DNA from: Candidatus Binataceae bacterium
GTDB lineage: Bacteria; Desulfobacterota; Binatia; Binatales; Binataceae
Direction of reading: 5' to 3'
Assembly (NCBI GenBank): GCA_036495685.1
Contig: DASXMJ010000129.1
Location: 1-64,000, forward strand
Length of the DNA: 64,000 bases
A model generated the notes under the pieces. It did no database searches. It had not been told where the DNA came from and saw only the letters and a list, made by a program, of their open reading frames with translations. Positions 18,904 through 28,239 of the stretch are shown piece by piece; positions within the stretch are counted from its first letter, which is position 1; each line of letters opens with the position of its first letter. Made by a program: the position numbers and the translations under genes.

Positions 18904-20340
18904 GTGACGGTTCGCACGCGCTTCGCTCCGAGTCCCACCGGCTCGCTGCACATCGGTAACGTTCGCTCCGGCTTGTTCGCCTACCTGTTCGCCAGGCACG
19001 ACGGCGGCAACTTCATCCTCCGGATCGATGACACTGATCGCGAACGCTCGACCGAGGACTCCTTGAATGAAATCCTGACCGACCTGAAGTGGCTCGCGAT
19101 GGAATGGGACGAGGGGCCGCCCGACCCCGGATATTTCCAGACCAACCGGATCGCACGCCATCTCGAATGCGCGTTGCAGCTGCTGCGCGAGCGAAAAGCG
19201 TATCCTTGCTACTGCAGCGCCGAAGAGCTGGACGCCAAGCGTAAGGCTGCGGAAAAAGAGAAGCGCCGGCCGATTTACGACCGGAAGTGCCGCGGGCGCG
19301 ATTTTCCCGCGGATCTGTCGCTGCCGGACCGTTCGGCGGGGCGCAACTACACGATCAGATTCGCGATGCCCGAAGCCGGCCAGACCGTGGTGGACGACCT
19401 CGTCAAAGGGAGGCTGGTTTTCGAGAACACCGACCTCGATGACTTGATTATCGTTCGCTCCGACGGCAGCCCGGTTTACAACTTCGCATCGATCGTCGAC
19501 GACATCGACTTTCGCATCACCCACGTCGTGCGGGGCGATGATCACGTCCCCAATACCCCGCGCCAGATGCAAATGGCGTACGCGCTCGGGTTCACGCCCC
19601 CGGCATTCGCCCACATGCCGCAGGTTCTCGGCGCGGACGGCGCTCCGCTCTCGAAACGTCACGGCGCCACCTCCGTGCGCGCCTATCGGGAAGGCGGTTT
19701 TTTCCCCGAGGCGGTGCTCAATTACCTGGCGCGTCTGGGATGGTCGCACGGTGATCAGGAGATTTTCTCCAAGTCCGAATTGGTCGAGTTCTTCGATTTC
19801 GCCGGCTGCGGCAAATCGCCCGGCGTCTTCAATCCCGACAAGCTCCTGTGGCTCAACTTTCACTATCTGAAAGAAAGGCCTCTGGCCCAGCTCGCCGCCG
19901 AGGTCAGACCATTCATCGCACAGCGCGGACTTACGGTCCCCGGCGATGACGATTGGCTGCAGAAGATGGTCGCGACGCTGCGCGAGCGCGCAAAGACCCT
20001 GGTAGAGCTAGTCGACTTCGCGGGCTTCTATCTGAAAGAGCAAATCGACATCGACCCCAAGGCAGCCGCGAAATTCCTGAGGCCGGACATTAAAGAGCCG
20101 TTGAGCCAGCTGACGGATCAGATCGACGCAATCACCGGCACCTTTTCGGAGCAGACGGTAGCATCCAGCTTCGAGCACGTCCTGACCCGCTACAACATGA
20201 AACTGGGCCAGCTCGCCCAACCCGTCCGCGTAGCCCTGACTGGTGGAACAGTAAGCCCGGGCATCTACGAGGTGATCGCGGTTCTCGGCAAGCCGCGCAC
20301 CGTAAGCCGGCTGCGCGCGGCCCTGACTCATATTTCGTAA
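18904..20340 (+). CDS. gltX: glutamyl-tRNA synthetase
   Basis: 478 residues from a GTG. Class I signature FAPSPTGSLHIGNVRSGLFA (HIGH motif at residues 16-19), zinc-loop-like PCYCSAEELDAKRK, RVRGDDH-equivalent HVVRGDDHVPNTPRQ, and the KMSKS equivalent PLSKRHGATSV near residue 252. The C-terminal helical anticodon-binding region is complete, ending SRLRAALTHIS. It charges tRNA-Glu, and may be non-discriminating because no glutaminyl-tRNA synthetase is in view; that last point is inference. Confidence 0.95.
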   Translation: MTVRTRFAPSPTGSLHIGNVRSGLFAYLFARHDGGNFILRIDDTDRERSTEDSLNEILTDLKWLAMEWDEGPPDPGYFQTNRIARHLECALQLLRERKAYPCYCSAEELDAKRKAAEKEKRRPIYDRKCRGRDFPADLSLPDRSAGRNYTIRFAMPEAGQTVVDDLVKGRLVFENTDLDDLIIVRSDGSPVYNFASIVDDIDFRITHVVRGDDHVPNTPRQMQMAYALGFTPPAFAHMPQVLGADGAPLSKRHGATSVRAYREGGFFPEAVLNYLARLGWSHGDQEIFSKSELVEFFDFAGCGKSPGVFNPDKLLWLNFHYLKERPLAQLAAEVRPFIAQRGLTVPGDDDWLQKMVATLRERAKTLVELVDFAGFYLKEQIDIDPKAAAKFLRPDIKEPLSQLTDQIDAITGTFSEQTVASSFEHVLTRYNMKLGQLAQPVRVALTGGTVSPGIYEVIAVLGKPRTVSRLRAALTHIS

Positions 20341-20499
20341 AATTCCTTGCCGCACTACTGCTGCGATGTTGGGCGGCGTAGCAGTGGCGTCACACGGTCG
20401 GCGCGATCTTCAAGGCGCATTTGGCCCGAATTGTGAGATATTCGTCGTCGGGCACACTGCCGCTCGGAAATCGAACCGATTGCGCTTAGGGGCCATGAC

Positions 20500-21313
20500 G
20501 TGTCCGTCGAATTTCAATCGTACCGGCGTGATTTGCTACGCATCACGCGTCAGGAGTGCGACTTCGGACGTTGGGAAATGGCCAGCCGCGGGCCCCATTC
20601 TCAACTCCGCGACTACGTGATCGGATACGTTGGTCTGCGGAGTACCATGCGCCTCACCCGCGAGCGGCATCTACCGTCGGGTGAGGCCGCATTGGTGGTC
20701 AACCTCGGAACTCCGCATGACGTAATCGGATCCGGGGCTCAGAGCGGCACGCTGAAATTTCGCAGCGTCGCAGCTATGGGGGTTCACGATCAGCCGTTTG
20801 TTACAAGGAGCGCCGGGGCCAAGCACCTTTTGGTTGTGAGACTTACGCCCCCGGGCGCACGCCTGCTCTTTGATGTCGCAATGGACCAGCTTTTTAATCG
20901 ATCTGTTCGACCTCATGGACTCGGTGTTAGCTGAGCGCCTTGCGGCAGTTCGTATCTCTGCACCGGGCGTCCTGTGGGCCTGGTGGGAGCTGCGCAGGTC
21001 GGGAGGGTTAACCTCGATCGATTCGCTCGCCGATCATCTGGATTGGAGCCACAAGCGGCTCCTCGCCGGATTCCGAGAGCACATTGGTGTACTACCCAAA
21101 GCGACGGCTAAGACTGTTCGTTTCAATAGAGTCCTGCGACTGTCGCGTACTGACTATCGAATCAACTGGGCGAGTGTCGCGCAGGACTGCGGGTACTACG
21201 ACCAGGCGCACATGATCCGGGAGTTTAAATCTTTCACCGGCTGTACAATGAAGGAACTGAAGAGTCTCGTTGCGGGGTTCACCTTGCTCGATCACCTGCC
21301 GCCCTTGGGCTGA
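20500..21313 (+). pseudogene. AraC-family regulator with an internal frameshift
   Basis: Two overlapping frames together form one AraC-type regulator. The first (GTG at 20500) gives an N-terminal sensor-like domain (RGPHSQLRDYVIGYVGL, LPSGEAALVVNLG, GVHDQPFVT) and then AMDQLFNRSV. The second continues DLMDSVLAERLAAVRIS and holds the DNA-binding region (LADHLDWSHKRLLAGFREHI, WASVAQDCGYYDQAHMIREF). Removing the single C at 20908 joins them as LFNRSVDLMDSVL, matching the spacing of intact homologues of this type; a change in the T run at 20890-20895 would also restore the frame. It may be a decayed gene or a sequence error. It lies upstream of the Tat-amidase pair and could have controlled it. 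Confidence 0.7.
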
Positions 21314-21362
21314 GGAAATTTTTTACAATAAGGCGATTTGCCTCGGAGGTAAGTTCCTCCTG

Positions 21363-21767
21363 ATGAGAATAACTCGCGGGAGGGATGTCGCGGCCCGCAG
21401 CCGGCGAGTACACGCCGGAATCGGACGCAGGGAGCTGTTGCGGGCATCGTTTCTCGGCGGATCCGCGCTCGTTGCTGGCATCGTGGGTGTGGTACCTGCA
21501 ATTGCCGGGGAGGTGAGGGGAGGCGCGGTGCTCGCGCCCAGAGACGAACGAGTGAAGTTGTCCGGCAAGGTGGTTGAACGGGTCGCACGAGCCTTCTTCG
21601 ACTACCAGATGCCAGATTCCGACTGCGACGCAATCGCGCGCAGCGCGGAGGCGACGATAAGAACTTGGCAATCAATTGCTTTGCGTGACATTGCTCCGAT
21701 CGATCCTCCGTTTGATTTCAGCCTGATCTGCGCCGAGGCAGAACGTCTTATCTGGAAGCGAGGATGA
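21363..21767 (+). CDS. small Tat-signal protein coupled to the amidase, function unknown
   Basis: 134 residues from the ATG at 21363. The N-terminus carries a twin-arginine-like signal (GIGRRELLRASFLGGSALVAG) followed by AIAGEV, a possible cleavage point. The mature part of about 85 residues is helical and acidic at the end (FFDYQMPDSDCDAIARSAEA). The stop overlaps the amidase ATG by 4 bp, so translation is probably coupled. I do not recognise a family. A role as a secreted or membrane-tethered partner of the amidase is inference. Confidence 0.6.
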   Translation: MRITRGRDVAARSRRVHAGIGRRELLRASFLGGSALVAGIVGVVPAIAGEVRGGAVLAPRDERVKLSGKVVERVARAFFDYQMPDSDCDAIARSAEATIRTWQSIALRDIAPIDPPFDFSLICAEAERLIWKRG

Positions 21768-23167
21768 GGACGTTGGGACTGCCAGAGGTATTGACCTTCG
21801 AGGTTGCGACGCTTTCTTCAAAGCTGCGAGCGCGCGAGATTTCATCGGTCGAAGCAACCGAAGCGTACCTCGATTGGATCTCAGAACGCGATGGCCAGCT
21901 GGGGTCCTATATCACCGTCACGCAAGAGCGAGCGCGGGCTGACGCGGCTCGTGCGGACCGCGAGATCGGTGCCGGCAACTGGCGTGGACCGTTTCATGGT
22001 GTTCCGCTTGGACTCAAGGACAATCTCTACACCAAGGGTGTTCTTACGACCGGTGCTTCGAAGGTCCTTGCGGATTTTCGACCTGATTTCGACGCCACCG
22101 CCTTGGCGAAGCTTGCCTCACAAGGGGCGGTTCTGCTCGGCAAGTTGAATCTCAATGAATTTGCCTATGGGGGACTGCTCAAGATGTGCCGTAATCCGTA
22201 TGATCCCGAGCGGTTTCCGGGCGGTTCGAGTGCGGGGCCCGCGGCGGCGGTGGTTGCTGGGATGTGTGCCGCCGCCGTCGGCACTGACACCTCGGGCTCA
22301 ATCAGGATACCGGCGGCGCAATGCGGATGCGTCGGGCTCAAGCCAACCTATGGCCGGGTGAGCCGCTTCGGCGTGATTCCCCTCGCGTACACGATGGATC
22401 ACGTTGGCCCGATGACTCGCAGCGTGCGCGATGCCGCCTTCATGATGAATGTCATCGCAGGTTTCGATCAGAATGACTCTACTTCTAGTCGAGAGCTGGT
22501 GCCTGACTTCACGGCGACGCTTGCAAGCGGGGTGAGAGGAATTCGCGTCGGGATAATTCGTCAACTTACCGACGGGCTATCAGAAGAGGTATCCCGCGCA
22601 TTTGCTGCCGCCCTAAGACTACTCGCGAGTTCGGGTGCTTACGTGGATCAAGTTTCGATACCGACTCTGGAGTTCGGAGCACTTATCAATTCGACGGTCA
22701 CGTGGGTCGAAGCGCTCGACTATCACGAGCGCTGGCTGCGCGAGCGGCGCAACGACTACGGCAAGGAGATTCGTCTGAATCTTGAAACGGGTATGATGAT
22801 ACCCGCGCTGGACTATTTCAGGGCCCAGCGCGGGCGAGCGCGCATTCTGGCCGAGGCGCTGAGCACGCTTCAGAATCATGACGTCTTGGTTAGTCCCGGC
22901 GTTGCGACGACGGCGCTGAAGTTTCGCGATTATCTTAAGATGGACAACGAGACGAGTGCAGAGCTTGGGTATCGAAACCAACTTCGGTTCACCCAACCCT
23001 TTGATGCGACCGGGCAGCCGGTTATTACGATTCCGACCGGGATTGCGAGCGACGGACTGCCAACCTCGATGCAAATTGTGGGACGCCCTTTCGACGAACC
23101 AATGGTGTTGCGCGTAGCTGCCTGCTACGCGGCGATGCGCGGGCCGCTGAGCCCCCCACCCATCTAA
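21764..23167 (+). CDS. amidase (amidase-signature family)
   Basis: 467 residues. The Ser-cisSer-Lys triad is readable: Lys in PLGLKDNLYTKGV (near residue 86), cis-Ser and nucleophile in GGSSAGPAAAVVAG and GTDTSGSIRIPAA, followed by GLKPTYGRVSRFG and DHVGPMTRSV as in GatA and AtzF-like hydrolases. It hydrolyses an amide bond; the substrate is unknown, and no gatB or gatC lies nearby, so a GatA role is unlikely. A factor-independent terminator follows at about 23227. Confidence 0.88.
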   Translation: MRTLGLPEVLTFEVATLSSKLRAREISSVEATEAYLDWISERDGQLGSYITVTQERARADAARADREIGAGNWRGPFHGVPLGLKDNLYTKGVLTTGASKVLADFRPDFDATALAKLASQGAVLLGKLNLNEFAYGGLLKMCRNPYDPERFPGGSSAGPAAAVVAGMCAAAVGTDTSGSIRIPAAQCGCVGLKPTYGRVSRFGVIPLAYTMDHVGPMTRSVRDAAFMMNVIAGFDQNDSTSSRELVPDFTATLASGVRGIRVGIIRQLTDGLSEEVSRAFAAALRLLASSGAYVDQVSIPTLEFGALINSTVTWVEALDYHERWLRERRNDYGKEIRLNLETGMMIPALDYFRAQRGRARILAEALSTLQNHDVLVSPGVATTALKFRDYLKMDNETSAELGYRNQLRFTQPFDATGQPVITIPTGIASDGLPTSMQIVGRPFDEPMVLRVAACYAAMRGPLSPPPI

Positions 23168-23226
23168 GCCATCTGCGTTCCGCGCACCGACAATTAGCGC
23201 AGGAGCGAGAGGTTGCTCACGACTAC

Positions 23227-23257
23227 GCCGCTCGCCTCTTTGAGCGGCGGGTTTTTT
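23227..23257 (+). terminator. Rho-independent terminator after the amidase gene
   Basis: GCCGCTC (23227-23233) pairs with GAGCGGC (23242-23248) across a short loop, followed by GGG and six T residues (23252-23257). Confidence 0.85.
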
Positions 23258-23385
23258 AACGGCCAATGCGAAAATCGGCTGCGCCGTTTGAGGTCCAAGA
23301 CCCGCAGCTTACAGCGTTCCGCAGGTGTTTCGGTTCGAACACAGGCGCGCTCGACCGGCGCGAATTCGCGGAGTACCTTCGAATT

Positions 23386-24009
23386 ATGAGTATTCTCGTC
23401 CCATACGTTGTTGAGCAGACCGGCCGCGGCGAACGTTCCTACGATATCTACTCGCGCCTCCTCAAAGACCGCATAGTCTTCCTCGGCGGGCCGGTCAACG
23501 ACGACCTCTCCAATCTGGTAACCGCGCAGCTCTTGTTCCTGGAGTCCGAAGACCCCGAGCGCGAAATAAACATGTACATCAATTCGCCTGGCGGCTCGGT
23601 CACCGCCGGCCTCGCGATCTACGACACGATGCAATTTGTAAAACCGCCGGTTTCCACGCTGTGCGTCGGACAGGCGGCCAGCATGGGTGCGGTCCTTCTG
23701 GCGGCTGGCGCCAAGGGGCGCCGCTACGGATTGCCGCACAGCAGAATCATGATTCATCAGGGCTCCGGCGGTTTCGAAGGACCGCCGACCGATATGGAAA
23801 TCTACGCCAAGGAAGCGCTCCGCCTGCGCGAAGTCCTCAACGAGATTCTGGCCAAGCACAGCGGCCAACAGGTAAAGCAGATCGCCAAAGACACCGAGCG
23901 CGACTACTTCATGTCCGCACCGGAAGCGGTAGAGTACGGTCTCATTGATGAAGTCCTCGCGGGTCGCACCGTCAAGGTTCCGCTTCCGGGAACATCCCAG
24001 GAAAAGTAG
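23386..24009 (+). CDS. clpP: ATP-dependent Clp protease proteolytic subunit
   Basis: 207 residues from the ATG at 23386, which gives the usual ClpP N-terminus ([20 protein letters not shown]); the frame is open 40 codons further upstream but that part is not ClpP-like. Catalytic triad Ser99 ([11 protein letters not shown]), His124 ([10 protein letters not shown]) and Asp173 ([10 protein letters not shown]). Serine protease barrel that works with ClpX or ClpA. The usual partners tig and clpX are not in view: it is followed by an opposed DUF885 gene, so here clpP stands alone. Confidence 0.94.
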   Translation: MSILVPYVVEQTGRGERSYDIYSRLLKDRIVFLGGPVNDDLSNLVTAQLLFLESEDPEREINMYINSPGGSVTAGLAIYDTMQFVKPPVSTLCVGQAASMGAVLLAAGAKGRRYGLPHSRIMIHQGSGGFEGPPTDMEIYAKEALRLREVLNEILAKHSGQQVKQIAKDTERDYFMSAPEAVEYGLIDEVLAGRTVKVPLPGTSQEK

Positions 24010-24162
24010 CGCTGCTGTTTCCTCACGCTGAACCCGCCTGCCGCGGGGAGGTGGCCACGAGTTTGGCGTCTGAGGTCGCTGCAGCCTCCGCCCTATCTCT
24101 CGCTTCCGGGCTTTTGAAGGCCGAAAGGGCACCGTCGCGTGACGGTAGGCCCACAACCTCTT

Positions 24163-25926
24163 CTATAACAGCGTTCCCTCATCACCCAACATCGCGCGCC
24201 GAATCAGTGGCACCGGTACCGCCCCCTGGCGCAGATATTCATTGTGAAAACGCCCAAGGTCGAATGAGGGTCCTTCTTTCTCCTTCAGATCCTCGCGGAG
24301 TTTCAGAATCATCAACTTTCCCAGCTGATAGCGCAGATACCCGGGGTCGTCCGTCCCGCGCAGCGCCTCCACCCGCGCATTGTGCGGAGTCTGATAAGAA
24401 TTCTTTTCAAAAAAGTTCGCCGCTTCATCGACGGTCATCCCGCGTGTATGCATCCGGATACCCACCAGGTACCGACATGCGCGCATCAGCGCCATCTGCA
24501 ACTGCGCAAGCCGGTAGCGCGCGTCGCCGCGGTGCAGTCCCTCGTCGAGCATCATCTGCTCGCAGTACAATGCCCATCCTTCGCCGTTAGCCCCCGAGTG
24601 ATAAATGGTGCGGACCGGGTCCGAGTTAAGGCGATTGTTCAGGAACTGAACATAATGGCCCGGGTAGACCTCATGCACGGAAGTGTCGGAAATGGTCGGC
24701 GGCGCATAGAAAGCGAGCAGCTGCTCGGTTTTCTGTGCTGGCCAGGAAGGGTCGGGTAGGGTCACATAAAAGTACGCCTCGGTCGATTTCTCGAGCGGCC
24801 CGGGGGAGTCCATCGAAGCGAAGGTTGTTGCCCGCATGAAAGGCGGCGTCTCGGCAACGATTGGCGGCACTTCCGATGGGATCGTCGCGATGTGGTGCTC
24901 GACCACGTACGAGCGGAGCGCGGCGAGCCCGCCGCTCACCTGAGCGATCACCTGGTCGGCGGGCGGGTGCTGCTTGGCGAGCCCGGCGGCCGCCTCCGCG
25001 GGCGATGCTTTCGGATCAAGTTCCCCGGCGGTCTGGCGAAATTGCTCCTGCAGGCGCGCGAGTTCCGCGACGCCGACCGCCTCGAGGCGGTCGAGCGGTA
25101 TTTCGACCATGTCGGAATCGGCCAGCATTCGCCGGTACGCTTGCGCACCGATCGCGTAGTCGCCCGCCGCCTGCGGTCGAAGATCGTTCTGCAGCCACTC
25201 GCTGTATTTGGTGAGCGCCTCGACGATTTGTCGATTCGCCACCTCAAACGCGCTCTTGTTGCGGCCGTCCGGGACCTCGCGGAAGGCCTCCGGCAACTCC
25301 TTCTCAAAAAACGCTACGGTCGCCGGCATCTGGTCGAGATTGATATCGATGGTGACCGGTGCGACGCGTTCGGGACGCAGGTTCGTGCGCGCATAGTCGA
25401 AGTTTTTTAGCGCCGCGCGCTCGCGTTCGGTGACCGATACCATCCTGTTTTCCAACGGCGCGAAGTTCCGCTTGATCAGCGAATAAACCGCCGAGGTTGG
25501 CAGATACATCCCGGGGTCGCGTTGGTAGGTGCGAAGTTCTTGCGTCGACAGAAGCTCGCCGTCGCATCGCGCGATGAGCCAGTCGCGATCGGCTCGGTTT
25601 GCTGGTGATAGCGCCGGGGAGTTGAACCTACTCAGCTTCGCCTTCCAGTCCGTCGCATGCAGTATCTCCTCGGCGATGCCGCGCGCGGACACATCGTCGA
25701 CGCGGTTGTCGAAACGATGGTCGCCGAGTTGGGTTGCCCGCTCCGGGAACATCCGCAGCTCGGATTCGATGAAATGATCGACCGCGGCGCGGAACGCAGC
25801 ATCTCCCGAGGCTGGCGTCTCGGCGCAAATGCCGCCGTTGAATGCGATGGACAGGAGCAAACCAAGGCATACCGCCAGGAGGCGCGTACCAGTTGGGCGA
25901 CCGTTTCTGCGGTACATCGGGACCAT
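24163..25926 (-). CDS. DUF885 family secreted peptidase-like protein
   Basis: 587 residues from the ATG at 25926 (an in-frame start at 26028 adds a non-signal-like extension). Signal peptide: RRNGRPTGTR, then LLAVCLGLLLSIAFNGG and a Cys that could be lipidated (GGICAE). The DUF885 core contains SVHEVYPGHYVQFL, an H-E-x-x-x-G-H zinc-site pattern shared with carboxypeptidase-like members, and NGEGWALYCEQMMLDEGL with the further Glu ligand. The family is usually treated as metallopeptidase-like; its substrate is unknown. Convergent with clpP, divergent from a small secreted protein. Confidence 0.85.
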   Translation of the reverse strand: MVPMYRRNGRPTGTRLLAVCLGLLLSIAFNGGICAETPASGDAAFRAAVDHFIESELRMFPERATQLGDHRFDNRVDDVSARGIAEEILHATDWKAKLSRFNSPALSPANRADRDWLIARCDGELLSTQELRTYQRDPGMYLPTSAVYSLIKRNFAPLENRMVSVTERERAALKNFDYARTNLRPERVAPVTIDINLDQMPATVAFFEKELPEAFREVPDGRNKSAFEVANRQIVEALTKYSEWLQNDLRPQAAGDYAIGAQAYRRMLADSDMVEIPLDRLEAVGVAELARLQEQFRQTAGELDPKASPAEAAAGLAKQHPPADQVIAQVSGGLAALRSYVVEHHIATIPSEVPPIVAETPPFMRATTFASMDSPGPLEKSTEAYFYVTLPDPSWPAQKTEQLLAFYAPPTISDTSVHEVYPGHYVQFLNNRLNSDPVRTIYHSGANGEGWALYCEQMMLDEGLHRGDARYRLAQLQMALMRACRYLVGIRMHTRGMTVDEAANFFEKNSYQTPHNARVEALRGTDDPGYLRYQLGKLMILKLREDLKEKEGPSFDLGRFHNEYLRQGAVPVPLIRRAMLGDEGTLL

Positions 25927-26069
25927 TCTCACACCCTGTTGCGCGCGGGTGCCCAATACATAAAGTATTCGGCTCCCCGAGACGAGAGCGCACCTCGACT
26001 TGACTCCAGACTCTGAATAAATCAGCATCCGGCGCGACTGTTTTCACGACGTCCAAAAGGAGATTGCTA

Positions 26070-26585
26070 ATGGGTTTCAGAAAACCGATCATCGGGTCGA
26101 TGGCCGCCGCGCTGGTGGTCGCGGCCTTCGGGCTCGTCACGCCCGCGATTGCACAATCGGCTCCACCGTCGCAGAAGCAGCTTGATTTTGCGGCCCTCAA
26201 GGCGAATCGCAAGGCGCTGATCGGCCAGGCGATGGCGCTCTCCGAGCAGGAAGCGCACGGCTTTTGGCCGCTGTACGAGCAGTACGAGGGCAAGATGGAC
26301 GCGCTCGAAATGCGTCACGCCGATGAGGTGCGCGCTTTCGCGAAGGCATACCAGAACCTGACCGATGCGGACGCCAAGGCAAAGCTCGATGAAGTTATTG
26401 CGATCGCGCAGGGCCGGCTCGACACTCAGAAGGAATTTATTCCGAAATTCCGCGGCGTGATCTCGCAGATCAAGACCACCCGGTTTTTTCAAATCGACAA
26501 CAAGCTGCACGCGATGGTGCAATGCGATATCGCGCAGATGGTGCCGCTGGCCGGTGATGCCGGAAAGATGGGCGGGAGCCAGTAA
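26070..26585 (+). CDS. small secreted helical protein, unknown function
   Basis: 171 residues from the ATG at 26070, preceded by AAAAGGAG at about 26055-26062, a good ribosome site. Signal peptide SMAAALVVAAFGLVTPAIAQS with AQ|S-type cleavage. The mature protein is helical and charged (GQAMALSEQEAHGFWPLYEQ, KLDEVIAIAQGRLD) and resembles the Spy/CpxP-like periplasmic helical proteins in size and in its amphipathic helices, but no clear family signature is visible. A strong terminator follows. Confidence 0.75.
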   Translation: MGFRKPIIGSMAAALVVAAFGLVTPAIAQSAPPSQKQLDFAALKANRKALIGQAMALSEQEAHGFWPLYEQYEGKMDALEMRHADEVRAFAKAYQNLTDADAKAKLDEVIAIAQGRLDTQKEFIPKFRGVISQIKTTRFFQIDNKLHAMVQCDIAQMVPLAGDAGKMGGSQ

Positions 26586-26607
26586 ACCTGCCAGTTTTAT
26601 TACGAAG

Positions 26608-26647
26608 ACGGCCGGGAGCTCCGCCAGCGGGCTTTCGGCCGTTTTTT
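26608..26647 (+). terminator. Rho-independent terminator
   Basis: ACGGCCG (26608-26614) pairs with CGGCCGT (26636-26642), followed by a T run to 26647. It ends the secreted-protein gene and lies 18 bp from the end of the opposed SDR gene. Confidence 0.85.
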
Positions 26648-26664
26648 CAGTGACCGGCCCGCAC

Positions 26665-27459
26665 CTAGGAATTCCTCAGCTCGGGGGGAATCCACGCGCC
26701 GGCGTTGAAGCCGCCATCGATCGGTACTGCGACTCCGGTGATGAACCCGGCCTGCTCCGAGGCCAGGAAAGCGGCCAGAGCGGCCACTTCCTCTGGCTTC
26801 CCGTTGCGGCCAAGTGGATGCATCATGCCGCTGCGCGACCACATCGCGGGTGAGGCGCCCGCAGGAATCTGATTGCAGTTCTCCGCGATCGGCGTCTCGA
26901 TCACACCCGGACAGATCGAAACACAGCGAATCTTGTCGCGCGCAAAGTCCAGGGCGATCCCCTTCGACATGATCACCACGCCACCCTTCGCAGCCTGGTA
27001 AGCGCCCAGCCGCGGCACGCCCTCGATTCCCGCGCCGCTGGCGGTGTTGATGATTACTCCGCCACCGCCTTTAATCATATGGGGAATCGCGTACTTGCAG
27101 CCGAAGAAGACACCCTTGAGGCACACGTCCACCACCCAATCCCACTCCTCCTCAGTGGTATCCACCACGTTCTTGGAAATATAAACGCCAGCGTTGTTGA
27201 ACAGGATGTCGAGGCGGCCGAACGCGCGTACGGTCTCGTCGACCATCCGCTCCACCTCGACACCGCTACGAACATCGACCGCCAGCGATTTCGCAGTGCC
27301 GCCTGCGTTGCCGATTTCGGCAGCGGTGTTGGCGGCGGACTCAGGACGCAAATCAGCCGCAATCACTTTGGCGCCCTCCTGGGCAAAGCGAATCGCACTT
27401 GCCCTCCCAATCCCCGAACCAGCACCCGTAATAAGAGCGACTTTGTCTTTGAGCAACAT
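26665..27459 (-). CDS. short-chain dehydrogenase/reductase
   Basis: 264 residues from the ATG at 27459 (an in-frame start at 27495 adds 12 residues before the fold). Classical SDR: nucleotide-binding TGAGSGIGRASAIRFAQ, LFNNAGVYIS (NNAG), catalytic Ser in INTASGAGIEG, YQAAKGGV (Y-x-x-x-K) and CPGVIETPI. The basic/acidic pattern ADLRPES after beta-2 suggests NAD rather than NADP. Substrate unknown. The C-terminus is GVAVPIDGGFNAG as in the family. Confidence 0.9.
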   Translation of the reverse strand: MLLKDKVALITGAGSGIGRASAIRFAQEGAKVIAADLRPESAANTAAEIGNAGGTAKSLAVDVRSGVEVERMVDETVRAFGRLDILFNNAGVYISKNVVDTTEEEWDWVVDVCLKGVFFGCKYAIPHMIKGGGGVIINTASGAGIEGVPRLGAYQAAKGGVVIMSKGIALDFARDKIRCVSICPGVIETPIAENCNQIPAGASPAMWSRSGMMHPLGRNGKPEEVAALAAFLASEQAGFITGVAVPIDGGFNAGAWIPPELRNS

Positions 27460-27756
27460 GGCATAACCCTCAGCGTAGTGACCGAGAGGTGTCACAACTG
27501 AAGCCGTTTTGAAAGCGTATCCTGGCCGGTCCAGAAAGGAGAGCTAAAGGTCTGCCCGCAGCGAACGAAGGAGACGTGACTGCAGACATCCCGTTCGCTG
27601 GCCGGGTCTGTTAACCGAGCGTCTCGCCCGGGCACCGAAATCCGCAGGTCGAGGCTGGAGAGCCTAACCAGCGCGACACTCCGCCGCCGCACGAGCGTGG
27701 TGTTATCGCGATGGGAGTTCGGAAGACGGTGCGGACCGGTTCACTCGCACTCACCA

Positions 27757-28227
27757 TTATGCGGCTGCCAGGTATTCCACCAAGCGGTCGAGCGAACTAC
27801 TCCAGCCACCCCGATGAGCGTCGCGCGCTGTCACCGTCTCGAACACCGAGTGCAGGGTGAGCCGGGTCTGTGCACCGCGTTCCTCAAATGTGACGGTCAG
27901 CACCGTTTCAGGCGTCGTAGGAGTCCCCCGCGCATCCGCCCAACTTCCCACCATCACCAACCGCTCGGGCGGCAGAATCTCGCGATAGACCCCCTGTGAC
28001 CAATGATCGGTGCCCTCGGGCGAACGCATGTGAATTCGATAAGCGCCACCCACCCGAAATTCCATTTTCTCGATGTCACTCGTGAACCCGCGCGGTCCCC
28101 ACCAGTGAATCAGGTGCTCGGGCTCGGACCAGGCTTTGAACACCACACCGCGCGGCGCGTCGAACAGACGGTCTAGAAGAAGCGTGCGCTGTTCCAGTTC
28201 TGCTGCAGATCCATTCCCTGGCGTCAT
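27757..28227 (-). CDS. SRPBCC (AHSA1-like) domain protein, copy 1
   Basis: 156 residues covering one START/Bet v1-like cavity domain: RLFDAPRGVVFKAWSEPEHL, WWGPRGFTSDI, GGAYRIHMRSPEG, ILPPERLVMVGSWAD, TVTFEERGAQTRLTLHS and GGWSSSLDRLVEYLA are the standard blocks of the AHSA1 (Aha1 C-terminal-like) family. It probably binds a hydrophobic ligand; the function of bacterial members is mostly unknown. Last gene of a minus-strand VOC-SRPBCC-SRPBCC-SRPBCC run, 12 bp after copy 2. Confidence 0.85.
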   Translation of the reverse strand: MTPGNGSAAELEQRTLLLDRLFDAPRGVVFKAWSEPEHLIHWWGPRGFTSDIEKMEFRVGGAYRIHMRSPEGTDHWSQGVYREILPPERLVMVGSWADARGTPTTPETVLTVTFEERGAQTRLTLHSVFETVTARDAHRGGWSSSLDRLVEYLAAA

Positions 28228-28239
28228 ATCCGTTTCGGC

